Positions 8,664-18,039 of a stretch of DNA of 64,000 nucleotides are shown piece by piece. The position numbers and the translations under genes are program-made. This DNA is from Knufia peltigerae (Eukaryota; Ascomycota; Eurotiomycetes; Chaetothyriales; Trichomeriaceae). The stretch's first letter is position 1; each line of letters opens with the position of its first letter. The stretch is from assembly GCA_030247855.1 (NCBI GenBank), contig JAPDRN010000166.1, positions 1-64,000 on the forward strand, written 5' to 3'. The notes beneath the pieces are model-generated. The model saw only the letters and a program-made list of their open reading frames with translations. It made no database searches and was not told the origin of the DNA.

Positions 8664-9586
8664 GCATGGACGAGAAAGAACAACGCCGGGGCCTGCTGGT
8701 CACCGCGTCCACCTTCGTGCTGTGGGGGCTGGTGCCGGTCTACTGGCATCTGCTGAACGAAGTGCCGTCGTTCCAGATCATCGCCCACCGCATCATCTGG
8801 AGCACGGTGCTGGTGGTGGCCTGGCTGCTGATCGCATCGCGCTTCGGCTGGTGGAAGAAGATCGCTACGCAGCCGCGCGCGCTGCCGATCCTGGCGGTAT
8901 CGAGCCTGACCATCGCCTTCAACTGGGGCCTGTACATCTGGGCGGTCAACGCAGGGCATGTGATCGAGACCAGCCTGGGCTACTTCATCAACCCACTGGT
9001 GAACGTGCTGCTGGGCGTGCTGGTGCTGAAAGAGCGCCTGCGCCGCGTGCAGTGGGTGGCCGTGGCCATCGCTGCGGTGGGCGTGGCCTGGTTGACCATC
9101 GATGCGGGTACGCCGCCGTGGATCGCGCTGGGCCTGGCCTGCTCGTTCGGGCTGTACGGCCTGCTGCGCAAGCTGGTGTCGGTCGACCCAGTGGCGGGGC
9201 TGGGCGTGGAAAGCCTGTACCTGTTCCTGCCGGCGCTGGGCTTTGCGCTGTGGGCCGAGAACGGCCATGGCGGCGGCTTCTTCGGTGGCTGGGGCTGGGG
9301 CAACGATCTGTTGTTGATCTTCGGTGGCGTGGTCACGGCGGTGCCGCTGATCGGTTTCGCCTACGGGGTGAAGCGCATTCCGCTGTCGCTGGTCGGCATC
9401 CTGCAGTACATCGCGCCGAGCCTGCAGCTGCTGCTGGGCGTGTTCTTCTTCCACGAGGCCTTCGACACCGGCAAGGCAATTGGTTTTGCGGCGATCTGGG
9501 CCGGGTTGATCCTGTTCGTCGCAGACAACGTGCGTGCGATGCGCGCGGCGCGGGCTCGGATCCCTGCGCAACGCGGAGGGCTCTGA
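8660..9586 (+). CDS. rarD: RarD family DMT transporter
   Basis: A 308-residue, ten-helix protein. The N-terminal segment FVLWGLVPVYWHLL and the motif FNWGLYIWAVNAGH are characteristic of RarD, an EamA-type transporter first linked to chloramphenicol resistance in Pseudomonas. The physiological substrate is unknown. Its ATG overlaps the TGA of the YedA-like gene. The longer open frame reaching back to 8441 is out of frame with YedA and is rejected. The stop at 9586 lies just before a hairpin that serves the opposite strand. Confidence 0.88.
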   Translation: MSMDEKEQRRGLLVTASTFVLWGLVPVYWHLLNEVPSFQIIAHRIIWSTVLVVAWLLIASRFGWWKKIATQPRALPILAVSSLTIAFNWGLYIWAVNAGHVIETSLGYFINPLVNVLLGVLVLKERLRRVQWVAVAIAAVGVAWLTIDAGTPPWIALGLACSFGLYGLLRKLVSVDPVAGLGVESLYLFLPALGFALWAENGHGGGFFGGWGWGNDLLLIFGGVVTAVPLIGFAYGVKRIPLSLVGILQYIAPSLQLLLGVFFFHEAFDTGKAIGFAAIWAGLILFVADNVRAMRAARARIPAQRGGL

Positions 9587-9591
9587 CCCCG

Positions 9592-9625
9592 CAAAAAAAG
9601 AACGGCGCCCCGAGGAGCGCCGTTC
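9592..9625 (-). terminator. Terminator of the TonB-receptor gene
   Basis: On the minus strand GAACGGCGC and GCGCCGTTC form a 9-bp stem with an 8-nt loop, followed by a run of seven T. It lies about 55 bp after the receptor stop and nearly abuts the rarD stop, so it may help separate the convergent transcripts. Confidence 0.85.
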
Positions 9626-9680
9626 TGCTTCCATCCACGGCCAGGAGAGAGTTGGCCGGGGCGGGAACGCGGTTGCAGGC

Positions 9681-12539
9681 TCAGAAGCGCTGCTGGTACT
9701 TCATGTACATGAAACGACCGATGTCGAAGCCACCGTAGTAGGTGAAGCTGCTGTTCGGCTGGCTGTACATGATCGGACCCTGGTGGTCGAACACGTTGTT
9801 CAGGCCCAGCGACACGGTGCCATCCCACGGCAGGCTGTAACGCACCTGCAGGTCGTGGAAGGTGTTGGAACCCACCTTGCGGCTCGGCTGTGCATCGGTA
9901 TACGGCGAAACGAAGTCGGCCATGTTGCAGTCCGGGCCACCGCCCAGGTCGTACGAGCAGGCTTCCTTCATGCCCGAGTAGTAACGGGCGGTCCAGCCGA
10001 TGCCCAGGTTGCCGTACTGCCAATCCAGGTTGACGGTCGAACGCACGCGGAAGTCACCGGCCCAGCCCACGCGCTGCTCCACCGGGGTGGTGGCGGCGCT
10101 GTCGTTGCGCTGCTCCAGGTAGTCGGTGTAGGTGGTGTTCCAGTTGATGGCGAACTTGCCGTAGGCGGTTTCCGGCAGGCGGTAACGCACACCGATGTCA
10201 TAGCCGGCGGTTTCGCGGTAGCCGGCGTTGACCAGCGAGCGATCCAGCGCCGAGACCTGGCCACGGGTGGCCGCAGCGGTGGAACGGGTGAAGCGACCGC
10301 ATGCCGAATCCACACCCTGCACGTAGCACTGGTTGAGGATGTCGGTGGCCGACTCGCCAACGATGGCGTTGTCGATGCGGATCTTCCACCAGTCCAGGCT
10401 GACGTCCAGGCCCTGCACGAATTCCGGGCTGTAGACCAGGCCGACGGTCCAGGTCTTGGCGGTTTCCGGCTTCAGTTCCGGGTTGGAACCGGAGTTGAAA
10501 TCGGAGGTGGCCTGCTGGCCCGGGCGGTTGGCAAGGTTGCCGTCCGAACCGGTCTGCTGACGGAAGTTGGCGGGCACGTTCAGCGCCTGGCAGCGTGCTG
10601 CCACGGTCGGGCTGCTGGCGGCGATGCCGAACTTCGTGTCGCACGGATCGGTGAACGAATCGCGGCTGGACACCGCGCCGCCGTAGAGATCGTCCACGGT
10701 GGGTGCACGGAAGCCGGTGCCGTAGGTCGCACGCACCAGCAGGCTGTCGATCGGCTTCCACTTCAGGCCGAACTTGCTGTTGGTGGTCGAACCGAAGGTG
10801 TTGTAGTCGGTGTAGCGACCGGCCAGGTCCAGCGACAGCTCGCGGGCGAAGGCCATGTCGGCCAGCAGCGGCACCTGCATTTCCAGGTAGACCTCGTTGA
10901 GCGAGTAGTCGCCACGGGTCGGCTGGCCGGTGGTGCCGGCGATCTGGCCCTTCTGCACCATCAGGTCGGGGGTGTAGCTGGCTTCTTCGCTGCGGTGCTC
11001 GAAGCCCATCGCGCCCATGATGTCACCGGCCGGCAGGGTGAACAGCGAGCCGGAGATGTTGGCGCTGGCGACCTTGGTGGTGCTGCGCATCTTGTCGACG
11101 AAGCGGGTGAACAGGTAGTCCTGCACGTCCTGGTTGCCCAGCGAGCCCGGGCCGGTGTAGCCCATCGGCGCAGCCGGATTCCACGGCACGCAGCCGGCGA
11201 TCACCGCACCCGGCGTACCGCAGCGGGCCACGTCGCCGTCCATGAAGGACGGACCGACGGCCAGGTTGACGTTCGGCTGGTACATGCTGCCGGTGCCAAC
11301 GCGCTCGCCTTCATTGCGGTTGTACATGTAGCTGACGTTCCAGTCCCAGTAGCGCGAACCGGTTTCGAAGCTGCCTTCCAGGCCGAGGCTGGCACGCTTG
11401 GTTTCCAGCGTGTTCTCGGTACCGCGCGGCAGCTCTTCGGTGCGGTGCGAGAACAGCACGTCCTGGCCCCACTTGTTGAAGGTGCTGTCCTTGGACAACG
11501 CAGCGCGGGTGCCGTTGCGGGACTGCGCAGCCGAGACCGAATACGGGTAGCCGGCCAGGTGCTTGGTCGACTCGCGCTTGCTGTACAGCGCGTCGGCGAC
11601 GATGCGCAGGTTGTCGGTGATCGAGAAGCCGCCGTTGGCGAACACCGAGGTGCGCTCCAGGCCGCTCAGCAGGCTCATGTTGGTCTTGGCGTTGGCGCCG
11701 TCGGCCGGGTTCGGCGTGTGGAAGTTGCCAGCGCTGCTCGGGTCGCCGCCCGGGCCGACGGTCAGCGGCTTGCCACCGACGGTGACGGTACCCCACTGGG
11801 TGGTCGGGCTCAGCGCGTCGACGTCGTCGGCATGGCGCGGGCCGCCCGGGTAGCGGCTGAACTCGCGCGCATCGCCAAGGATTTCGTCTTCCTTGGTGCG
11901 CTCGGCGCCGACGCTGAACCAGCCGCGGTCGAAGGTCTTGCCGAAGGTAGCGCTGTAGGAGCGCTTCTGGCCGTCGCCTTCACCGTACTGGCCGACATAG
12001 ACGCTGGCTTCGCCACCGTCGAAGTTCTTGCGGGTGATGATGTTGACCACGCCGGCGATGGCGTCCGAGCCGTACAGCGCCGAGGCGCCATCGGTCAGCA
12101 CTTCCACGCGCTCGACGATGGCGGACGGAATCGAGGCCAGGTCGGAGTAACCGCCGGCGCTGACGCCCATGCGGCGGCCGTCGATCAGCACCAGGCTGCG
12201 TTCCGGGCCGAGGTTGCGCAGGCTGAGATACATGCCGCCGAAATCGCGCGAGGAGCTCAGTGAGGACGAACGGCTCAGGCTCGGTGCGCCGGCTGCAGTA
12301 ACGTCCTGCAGGATGTCGGCAACGTTGACGTAGCCCTTCTTCTCGATATCGGCGCGGTTGAGTGACACCACCGGCTGCGCGGTCTCGACACTGGCCTGGC
12401 GGATGCGCGAGCCGGTGATCTCGATGCGGTCGAGGTTGGTGGGGGTATCGCCGGCTTCCTGTGCGAAGGCGGGCGTGGTGCAGCTGGTGGCCAGCGCGAT
12501 GACGATCGCGTTGCGCAGCGGGGTGGTCTTCAGGGACAT
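9681..12539 (-). CDS. TonB-dependent outer-membrane receptor
   Basis: A 952-residue outer-membrane receptor: signal peptide (about residues 1-26, ending TPAFA), an N-terminal TonB-box-like stretch DRIEITGSRIR, a plug domain (about 45-180, with SLRNLGPERSLVLIDGRRMG) and a 22-strand-type barrel ending in Phe (QQRF). The long loops and overall form fit the large family of TonB receptors that Xanthomonadaceae use for carbohydrates, peptides or siderophores. The substrate is unknown and no dedicated neighbour suggests it. The ATG at 12539 is chosen because the signal peptide begins there; the in-frame ATG at 12569 would add a charged leader. A strong terminator follows. Confidence 0.92.
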   Translation of the reverse strand: MSLKTTPLRNAIVIALATSCTTPAFAQEAGDTPTNLDRIEITGSRIRQASVETAQPVVSLNRADIEKKGYVNVADILQDVTAAGAPSLSRSSSLSSSRDFGGMYLSLRNLGPERSLVLIDGRRMGVSAGGYSDLASIPSAIVERVEVLTDGASALYGSDAIAGVVNIITRKNFDGGEASVYVGQYGEGDGQKRSYSATFGKTFDRGWFSVGAERTKEDEILGDAREFSRYPGGPRHADDVDALSPTTQWGTVTVGGKPLTVGPGGDPSSAGNFHTPNPADGANAKTNMSLLSGLERTSVFANGGFSITDNLRIVADALYSKRESTKHLAGYPYSVSAAQSRNGTRAALSKDSTFNKWGQDVLFSHRTEELPRGTENTLETKRASLGLEGSFETGSRYWDWNVSYMYNRNEGERVGTGSMYQPNVNLAVGPSFMDGDVARCGTPGAVIAGCVPWNPAAPMGYTGPGSLGNQDVQDYLFTRFVDKMRSTTKVASANISGSLFTLPAGDIMGAMGFEHRSEEASYTPDLMVQKGQIAGTTGQPTRGDYSLNEVYLEMQVPLLADMAFARELSLDLAGRYTDYNTFGSTTNSKFGLKWKPIDSLLVRATYGTGFRAPTVDDLYGGAVSSRDSFTDPCDTKFGIAASSPTVAARCQALNVPANFRQQTGSDGNLANRPGQQATSDFNSGSNPELKPETAKTWTVGLVYSPEFVQGLDVSLDWWKIRIDNAIVGESATDILNQCYVQGVDSACGRFTRSTAAATRGQVSALDRSLVNAGYRETAGYDIGVRYRLPETAYGKFAINWNTTYTDYLEQRNDSAATTPVEQRVGWAGDFRVRSTVNLDWQYGNLGIGWTARYYSGMKEACSYDLGGGPDCNMADFVSPYTDAQPSRKVGSNTFHDLQVRYSLPWDGTVSLGLNNVFDHQGPIMYSQPNSSFTYYGGFDIGRFMYMKYQQRF

Positions 12540-12619
12540 CCGTGAAATCTCGTGTTTCAGAAAAAACATGCGTCCGTTCTATGGACGCGTGGGGTGCTGC
12601 AAACCAACGTGGGGGCCGG

Positions 12620-12625
12620 ATTCTA
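12620..12625 (-). promoter_or_regulatory. Possible -10 box of the TonB-receptor promoter
   Basis: TAGAAT on the minus strand lies about 80 nt before the receptor ATG, in a locally AT-rich stretch (ACCAATGAAAACACTC just upstream). No good -35 hexamer is seen at standard spacing, so an activator may be needed. Inference only. Confidence 0.3.
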
Positions 12626-12709
12626 GAGTGTTTTCATTGGTAACTGTTTGTCCGCGCGCGCTGTAACGCCGCGAAAATGAATCGCAACCAACAATCCACA
12701 GGTGCACTG

Positions 12710-12734
12710 TGCGCAACGTCACGCGCGTTGCGCA
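12710..12734. promoter_or_regulatory. Perfect 9-bp dyad upstream of the TonB receptor
   Basis: TGCGCAACG and CGTTGCGCA are exact reverse complements around a 7-nt spacer. They lie about 90 bp upstream of the putative -10 box. The size and symmetry fit a dimeric regulator site. No adjacent regulator gene identifies it. Confidence 0.4.
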
Positions 12735-12808
12735 TGCGATGGGCAGAGGCATCGATAGCGGCGGTGTTTGCGCAATCTGTAATCGTTGTTGCGTGCGTAC
12801 ACGCATCC

Positions 12809-12878
12809 ATCCACGCATGGCGTGGATCTGCTGGATCCCGCACGCGCCAGATCGGTAGATCCACGCCATGCGTGGATG
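12809..12878. repeat. Pair of GTAG-type palindromes, second sequence class
   Basis: ATCCACGCATGGCGTGGAT (12809-12827) faces GTAGATCCACGCCATGCGTG (from 12855). Each is a near-perfect palindrome and together they can form a long stem. The class is distinct from the GCCGGCCGCTGGCCGGC class but shares the GTAG head. Confidence 0.8.
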
Positions 12879-12888
12879 GCGCGCAAAC

Positions 12889-12919
12889 AAAAAAAGGGAC
12901 GGAGCCTTCGCTCCGTCCC
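12889..12919 (-). terminator. Terminator of the MacAB-like efflux operon
   Basis: Minus strand: GGGACGGAGC and GCTCCGTCCC form a perfect 10-bp stem with loop GAAG, followed by a T run. It lies about 35 bp after the stop of the last gene of the operon. Confidence 0.9.
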
Positions 12920-12952
12920 CTGCGCAACGCTCATTCAATCAATGCCTGATGC

Positions 12953-14269
12953 TCAGGTCTCGCGCAGCGCCGTGGTGATCGGCAATCGTGCCGCACGCAG
13001 CGCCGGGAACAATCCACCGACCAGGCCGATGCCCAGCGCCCACTTCAACCCACTCCACAGCAGTTCCGGCGATACATGGAACTTGAACACCACCGCGCTG
13101 AAATTGCTGCCGATGGTGGACACGCTGTAGCCGTTGAACAGCAGCCATGCCACCGCACAGCCGAGCAGGCCACCGAGCAGGGCCAGCAGCATGGTTTCCA
13201 GCAACACCGCAGTCACCACCGGCAGGCCACGGAAGCCGATCGCACGCATGGTGGCGATCTCGCGTGCACGCGTGGCCACGGCGGCATACATGGTGTTGAG
13301 CGCGCCGAACACCGCACCCACCGCCATGATGGTGCCGATCACCTTGCCGAGGATGTCGATGAGCTTGGTCAGACCGCCACCCTGCTTGCTGTAGTAGACG
13401 CGGGTGGTTTCCACGTCCAGCTTCAGGCGCGGATCGGCGGCGACGGCGGCCTTGAACTGCTCGAAGCCGGCCTTGCCGTCGGTGCGCACGCTGATCGACT
13501 GCCAGGCACTGCGCTGGTAGGTGGTGGCCAGCGTGTCGGAGTCGGTCCACAGTTCCGAATCATGCGCATCGCCGGTGGCGAACACACCCACGACCGTCCA
13601 CGTCTGGTTGCCCAGGGTGAGCGTCTTGCCAACGTCCATGTCGCGGAACTGGCTCTTGGCGCCCTGGCCGACCACGATCTCACGCAGTCCGGCGGCGAAC
13701 CGGCGGCCTTCGACGATCTTGACCTTGTCATGCACGGCCCACGCCTGCGGGCCGACACCGCGGAACTGCGCGTTGACGTCGGTGCCATCGGCCTTGGACA
13801 CCAGGTTGACCACCTGCGAGAGCTCCGGCGACAGCAGCGGCCGCCCCTGCGCATCGCGGCTGATGCCGGGCAGGGTGGACAGCGTGGGGACCTGTTCGCG
13901 GGTGATGACCGAGTTGGTTTCGGCCTGCGAGCCGCCGCGCAGCACGATCGCGGTGGTGTCATCGCCGGTGTTGTTCAGCGTGGCCTGGAAGCCTTCACCC
14001 ATCGCCAGCATGGCCACCAGCACGCCGACCACGCCGGCGATGCCGACCACGATCACCGAGGACGCACCCCAGCGCTGCGGCAGGCTGGCAACACCGATGC
14101 GGGTGGCGGCCAGCGCCAGCCGGCCACTGCGGGTGAGCGCCAGCCACAGCCCCAGCAGTACCGCGATGGCAGCGACGCCGATCCACGGCAGGCCGATCCA
14201 AACCACCAGGCCAACGACCAGCAACAGCACGGTCACCGCGTTTCCCAGCCACTTCTTGAGCTTGTTCAT
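12953..14269 (-). CDS. ABC transporter permease (FtsX/MacB type), second
   Basis: A 438-residue inner-membrane protein. Helices lie near residues 10-45, then there is a large periplasmic domain (about 75-290) and three further helices (about 290-430, including MAVGAVFGALNTMYAAVATR). This is the MacB/LolC-type permease layout. An Ala/Val-rich helix precedes the periplasmic part. It is the last gene of a four-gene operon (adaptor, ATPase, two permeases), 13 bp after the previous permease. The two non-identical permeases probably form a heterodimer. Likely role: export of a compound or lipid across the envelope; the substrate is unknown. A strong terminator follows. Confidence 0.87.
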   Translation of the reverse strand: MNKLKKWLGNAVTVLLLVVGLVVWIGLPWIGVAAIAVLLGLWLALTRSGRLALAATRIGVASLPQRWGASSVIVVGIAGVVGVLVAMLAMGEGFQATLNNTGDDTTAIVLRGGSQAETNSVITREQVPTLSTLPGISRDAQGRPLLSPELSQVVNLVSKADGTDVNAQFRGVGPQAWAVHDKVKIVEGRRFAAGLREIVVGQGAKSQFRDMDVGKTLTLGNQTWTVVGVFATGDAHDSELWTDSDTLATTYQRSAWQSISVRTDGKAGFEQFKAAVAADPRLKLDVETTRVYYSKQGGGLTKLIDILGKVIGTIMAVGAVFGALNTMYAAVATRAREIATMRAIGFRGLPVVTAVLLETMLLALLGGLLGCAVAWLLFNGYSVSTIGSNFSAVVFKFHVSPELLWSGLKWALGIGLVGGLFPALRAARLPITTALRET

Positions 14270-14282
14270 GTCGGTGTCCTCT

Positions 14283-15440
14283 TCAGCGGCCGGCGAGCGC
14301 GTCGACGATCTTCAGGCGCTTGGCGCGCAGTGCGGGCAGCAGCCCGACCACGATGCCGATCACCACGATCAGGACGATGCCCACCAGCCAGGTCGGCGTC
14401 GGTACGTGCGGCGGCAGCATGCCCATGCTCTTGGGGCTGATGGCCGGCAGGATCAGCGCCGCCAGGCCCATGCCGATCAGTCCGCCGAGGCCGATCAGCA
14501 GCACCGATTCGACCATCACCAGGGTCAGCACCGTGCTGTCCTTGAAGCCCAGCGTCTTCAGCGTGGCCAGTTCCGGAACGCGCTCGCGCACCGCCTGGGC
14601 CATGGTGTTGCCGGTCAACAGCAGCAGGGTGAAGAACACCGCACCCATGATCGAGGTGACGATCATGCCGATGTCGGCGAACTGCTTGACGAACGCCTGC
14701 TGGAACGCCGATTCGGTCTGGGTCTTGGTTTCGTGGTCGGAGTTGGCCGAGATCGCATCGATGGCCTGTGCCACCCGCGACGACTGCTCCGGGTTGTCCA
14801 GCGTCACCGTGTACCAGCTCACCTGGTTCTTGATGTAGTCGTTGGATTCATCGAAGTACTTCCAGTTCATCATCAACTGGCGTTCTTCGTTGGCTGCCAA
14901 CGCGCGATCCTTCGAGCGGTAGATACCCTTCAGTTCCAGCGGCCAGTCGTTGCTGCCGCCACGCGGGAAGATGGTGGCCTGCAGCGGGATGGTGTCGCCG
15001 ACCTTCCAGCCGAACTGCTTGGCCAGCGTCTCGCCGACGATCGCACCGGTGCGGGTCTGCTGCCAGTCCTGCAGCTGCGCCGGGGCGATCTGCAGCTCGC
15101 GGTAGACATCGAAGTAGTTCGGCGCCACCGAGAAGTTGGGGAAGAAGTTCTTCGGGTCCTGGTAGATGCCGCCGAACCACATGCCGTAGGTGACATCGTG
15201 CACGCCGCTGACCTGGCGGATCTGCGTTTCCAGGCGGATCGGCAGCGACTGGGTGATCGACAGGCGCGAGGCCACCACCAACCGGTTGGCGCCTTCCACG
15301 CTGCCACCGGACGAGAACGCCACGCGTACCGAGTCGAGCATGCCGAACAGCAGGAACGCGGCCACCACCGACAGCAGGGTCAACAGGGTGCGGGTGCGGC
15401 TGCGGAACAGCTGCGCCCAGACCAACGAGAAGTATTTCAT
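14283..15440 (-). CDS. ABC transporter permease (FtsX/MacB type), first
   Basis: A 385-residue permease. The N-terminal helix (about residues 17-35, TLLTLLSVVAAFLLFGML) is followed by a large periplasmic domain and three C-terminal helices (about 255-375). The C-terminal FtsX domain contains VPELATLKTLGFKDSTVL, the cytoplasmic loop expected to contact the ATPase. It lies 14 bp after the ATPase gene and 13 bp before the second permease gene. The function follows from the cassette: part of a MacAB-like tripartite efflux or envelope transporter. Confidence 0.88.
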   Translation of the reverse strand: MKYFSLVWAQLFRSRTRTLLTLLSVVAAFLLFGMLDSVRVAFSSGGSVEGANRLVVASRLSITQSLPIRLETQIRQVSGVHDVTYGMWFGGIYQDPKNFFPNFSVAPNYFDVYRELQIAPAQLQDWQQTRTGAIVGETLAKQFGWKVGDTIPLQATIFPRGGSNDWPLELKGIYRSKDRALAANEERQLMMNWKYFDESNDYIKNQVSWYTVTLDNPEQSSRVAQAIDAISANSDHETKTQTESAFQQAFVKQFADIGMIVTSIMGAVFFTLLLLTGNTMAQAVRERVPELATLKTLGFKDSTVLTLVMVESVLLIGLGGLIGMGLAALILPAISPKSMGMLPPHVPTPTWLVGIVLIVVIGIVVGLLPALRAKRLKIVDALAGR

Positions 15441-15454
15441 CGCTGTGGCCTCCT

Positions 15455-15854
15455 TCAGTGGGCCAGCGGCGCGTCGGCCAGCTCGCCCTTGTCCAGGTGC
15501 ACCGTGTGGGTGGCGTACTCGGCGGCCTTCGGGTCATGGGTGACCATGATGATGGTCTTGCCGTGTTCGCGGTTGAGCTGCTGCAGCAGGCCCAGGATCT
15601 CTTCGGCGGACTGGCGGTCGAGGTCGCCGGTCGGTTCGTCGCAGATCAGGAAGGTAGGGTCGGAGACGATCGCGCGGGCGATCGCCACGCGCTGCTGCTG
15701 GCCACCGGACAGTTCGTTGGGGCGATGGCTGCGGCGGTCGGCCAGGCCGACCAGGGTCAGTGCGATCTCGGCGTTGCGCTTGCGCTGCGCCGCGCTGAGG
15801 TGGGTCAGCAGCAACGGCAGTTCCACGTTCTTCTGCGCGGTCAGCATCGGCATC

Positions 15855-15886
<32 letters not shown>

Positions 15887-16144
15887 ATGGCTGCGCCACG
15901 TCGACAGCTGGCCGCCGCTCATCTGGTCGATGCGCTCGCCTTCGATGCTGATCTCGCCGCCCGTGGGGTTGTCCAGGCCGCCGATCAGGTTGAGCAGGGT
16001 GGTCTTGCCGGAACCGGACGGGCCCATCAGCGCGACGAAATCGCCGCTGGCGATATCCAGGTCGATGCCGTGCAGCACCTGCACCTTTTCGGGGCCACGC
16101 TGGTAGGTCTTGGTGATGTTGCGCAGTGAAACCAGGGTCGACAT
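15455..16144 (-). CDS. ABC transporter ATP-binding protein (MacB/LolD type)
   Basis: A 229-residue ATPase with all expected motifs: Walker A GPSGSGKTT (about residue 41), Q-loop FQFYNLMP, signature LSGGQQQR (about 143), Walker B FLICDEPTGDLD and switch His in MVTHDP. The phrase EPTGDLDR is typical of the MacB/LolD/FtsE branch that works with FtsX-like permeases rather than importers. It powers the two permeases encoded downstream. The gene order adaptor-ATPase-permease-permease on one strand with short gaps indicates an operon. Confidence 0.93.
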
Positions 16145-16246
16145 GGGTGGTTCTCCACGGGAGGCGGGAAACAGGGAAGCGCACCGGCGGAGGCCGTGGG
16201 CGTGCGTCGAGCGGTGCTGCCGGCGGCGCCCGTGGGCGCCAGGCCG

Positions 16247-17494
16247 TTACTGCGCTTGTTTCTGTTGCACCTTGGCGCCATCGCGCAGGGTGTCCGGCGG
16301 GTTGACCACCACCGACTCTCCCGCGCTCACGCCCTTGAGGATCTGGCGGTCCTTGCCCATCGCCTGGCCGGCTTCGACCGTACGCTGCTGCACGCGGTTC
16401 TCGTCGCCCAGTACAAAGGTCACCGACACGCCCTCGCGCTGGACCACCGCACCGCCCGGCACGCGAACGCCCTGCGGCTTGGTCGCCGCCTGCGGCTGCG
16501 CCTGTTCCAGGAAGCTGACCCGCACGCCCATCTCCGGCACGATGCGCGGGTCTTTCACTTTCAGCGCCACCCGCACCTTCACCGTGGCCTTGCCGCGGTC
16601 AGCGGTGGGAATGATGGCAATCACCTCGGCCGGGATCTTCCAGTCCGGGTAGGCGTTGAGCGTGGCTTCCACCGGCATCTTCGGCTGCACGCGGCCGATG
16701 AAGGCTTCGCCGACCTCGACTTCGATCTCCAGCGATTCCATGTCGACGATGGTGCCGATGCCGGTACGGGTGAAGCCACCGCCGGCCGACAGCGGCGAGA
16801 CGATCTCGCCGGGCTGCGCGGCCTTGGCGGTGACCACGCCGGAGAACGGCGCGCGCACGATGTTGTTGTCCACGCCGAGGTCGGCGATGGACAGCTGGTC
16901 GTTGGCCACCTTGACGTTGCGCCGTGCGGTTTCCAGCTGCGCACGCAGGCTGTCACGCTGGGCCACGGCCTGGTCGTACTGCGAACGCGAGACCAGCTGC
17001 TGGCCGACCAGTGCCTGCAGGCGGCTGGCCTCGGCGGCGGCCTGCTTCTGCTGGGCTTCCAGACCGACCACCTGGCTGCGCGCGGCCTGCAGTTGCGAGG
17101 CATACAGGCTGCGCTGCGCGTCGGCATCGATCGGGTCCAGGGTGGCCATGATCTGCCCCTGTTCCACCCGCATGCCTTCTTCGATCATCACCTCGCGCAC
17201 CTTGCCGGTGATCTTGGCCGACACCGTGGCCATGCGCCGGGCGACCACGTAGCCGCTGGCATCGAGCACCGAACTGCTGGCGCTGCCCTGCTGGATGGCC
17301 ACGGCGGGTGCGGTGTCCACTTCCACGGTGGGCGCACGGCCGAACAGTGCGAACGCACCGCCGGCCAGCAGCACGATGATCACGACCACGGCGATCCACA
17401 GCCAGCGGCGGCCACCACTGCCACCACTGGAGGCAGGCGGCGGCGACTTGCGGTCGATACGGAGTTCCTTCAACAGCTCGGCAGAAGCGTTCAT
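16247..17494 (-). CDS. Efflux periplasmic adaptor (HlyD/MacA family)
   Basis: A 415-residue membrane-fusion protein. A cytoplasmic N-terminus with RIDRKSPPP precedes one transmembrane helix (about residues 30-52, WLWIAVVVIIVLLAGGAFALF). Next come a lipoyl/barrel-sandwich half (SARKI-like turn near TVSAKITGKVREV), a coiled-coil hairpin (about 130-215, rich in Gln/Ala), a second lipoyl half (VRAPFSGVVTAKAAQPGE) and beta-barrel domains. It links the ABC permeases to an outer-membrane channel. The start is ATG 17494 or ATG 17503; the first has GGA 5-7 nt upstream. It is the first gene of the operon. Confidence 0.9.
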   Translation of the reverse strand: MNASAELLKELRIDRKSPPPASSGGSGGRRWLWIAVVVIIVLLAGGAFALFGRAPTVEVDTAPAVAIQQGSASSSVLDASGYVVARRMATVSAKITGKVREVMIEEGMRVEQGQIMATLDPIDADAQRSLYASQLQAARSQVVGLEAQQKQAAAEASRLQALVGQQLVSRSQYDQAVAQRDSLRAQLETARRNVKVANDQLSIADLGVDNNIVRAPFSGVVTAKAAQPGEIVSPLSAGGGFTRTGIGTIVDMESLEIEVEVGEAFIGRVQPKMPVEATLNAYPDWKIPAEVIAIIPTADRGKATVKVRVALKVKDPRIVPEMGVRVSFLEQAQPQAATKPQGVRVPGGAVVQREGVSVTFVLGDENRVQQRTVEAGQAMGKDRQILKGVSAGESVVVNPPDTLRDGAKVQQKQAQ

Positions 17495-17667
17495 TCGTTC
17501 CATCACAGGCGGTTCGGGCGGGTGTGACCGGAAGGGCAGGCAGCGGCGGTTCCGGCGGTGGAGCGTGCGGCACAGCATGAAGGCAGGTGCATCGGCGATG
17601 GCAGTGACAGCTGTCATCCGATGTCATTGACGGCGGCAACTGCGAAATGTGACCACGGCGGCACAGG

Positions 17668-18033
17668 ATGGCAACGTCCCCGCTACCGGTACTGCCCATG
17701 GATCCGATCGCCCCGTCGCTGGCCCGCCTGCAGCAGGTGCAGGTGCGTTACCGCGACCATACCGCCCTGCACGGCATCGACCTGCAGGTCCGCGCTGGCC
17801 AGGTACTGGCCCTGCTGGGCCGCAACGGTGCCGGCAAGAGTACCGCGATCAGCGTGCTGTTGGGCCTGCGTCGCGCCGACGGCGGCCAGGTCGAGCTGCT
17901 GGGCGGTGATCCGCAGCAACGCGATCATCGGCTCGGCCTCGGCGTGATGCTGCAGAGCACCAGCCTGCCGCCGATGCTGCAGGTAGATGAACTGGTGGCG
18001 CAGGCGCGCCGCCGCCTGCGCCGGGTCGGCTGA
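17668..18033 (+). pseudogene. Truncated ABC transporter ATPase (N-terminal 121 codons)
   Basis: The product carries an intact Walker A (GRNGAGKST, residues 51-59) and a Q-loop-like region (VMLQSTSLPPMLQVDELV), then diverges into Arg-rich residues and stops. The ABC signature, Walker B and switch His are absent, so it cannot hydrolyse ATP as a normal subunit. Full-length relatives are about 300 residues. The histidine-kinase gene begins 7 bp after the stop. In related operons an ATPase and a permease normally precede a DesK-type kinase and LuxR regulator; here the permease is missing too, which suggests an internal deletion. ATG 17698 (MDPIAPSL) is a possible alternative start. It may still be translated. 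Confidence 0.75.
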
Positions 18034-18039
18034 ACTGGC

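Larger units (their letters stand above)
12570..12952. other. Gene-free stretch with promoter region, dyad, GTAG repeats and terminator
   Basis: This 383-bp gap holds the leader of the TonB receptor, a perfect 9-bp dyad at 12710-12734, two facing GTAG-type palindromes (12809-12878) and the terminator of the ABC operon. The short open frames here run through repeats and are not supported as genes. Confidence 0.7.

Noticed and set aside
9534..12263. 909-codon plus-strand open frame opposite the TonB receptor
   Set aside because: It is a shadow. The receptor on the minus strand has a signal peptide, plug and barrel features and its own terminator.
12579..12949. Small open frames between the TonB receptor and ABC operon
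   Set aside because: They run through palindromes and the terminator, and no protein-like feature or start site was found.
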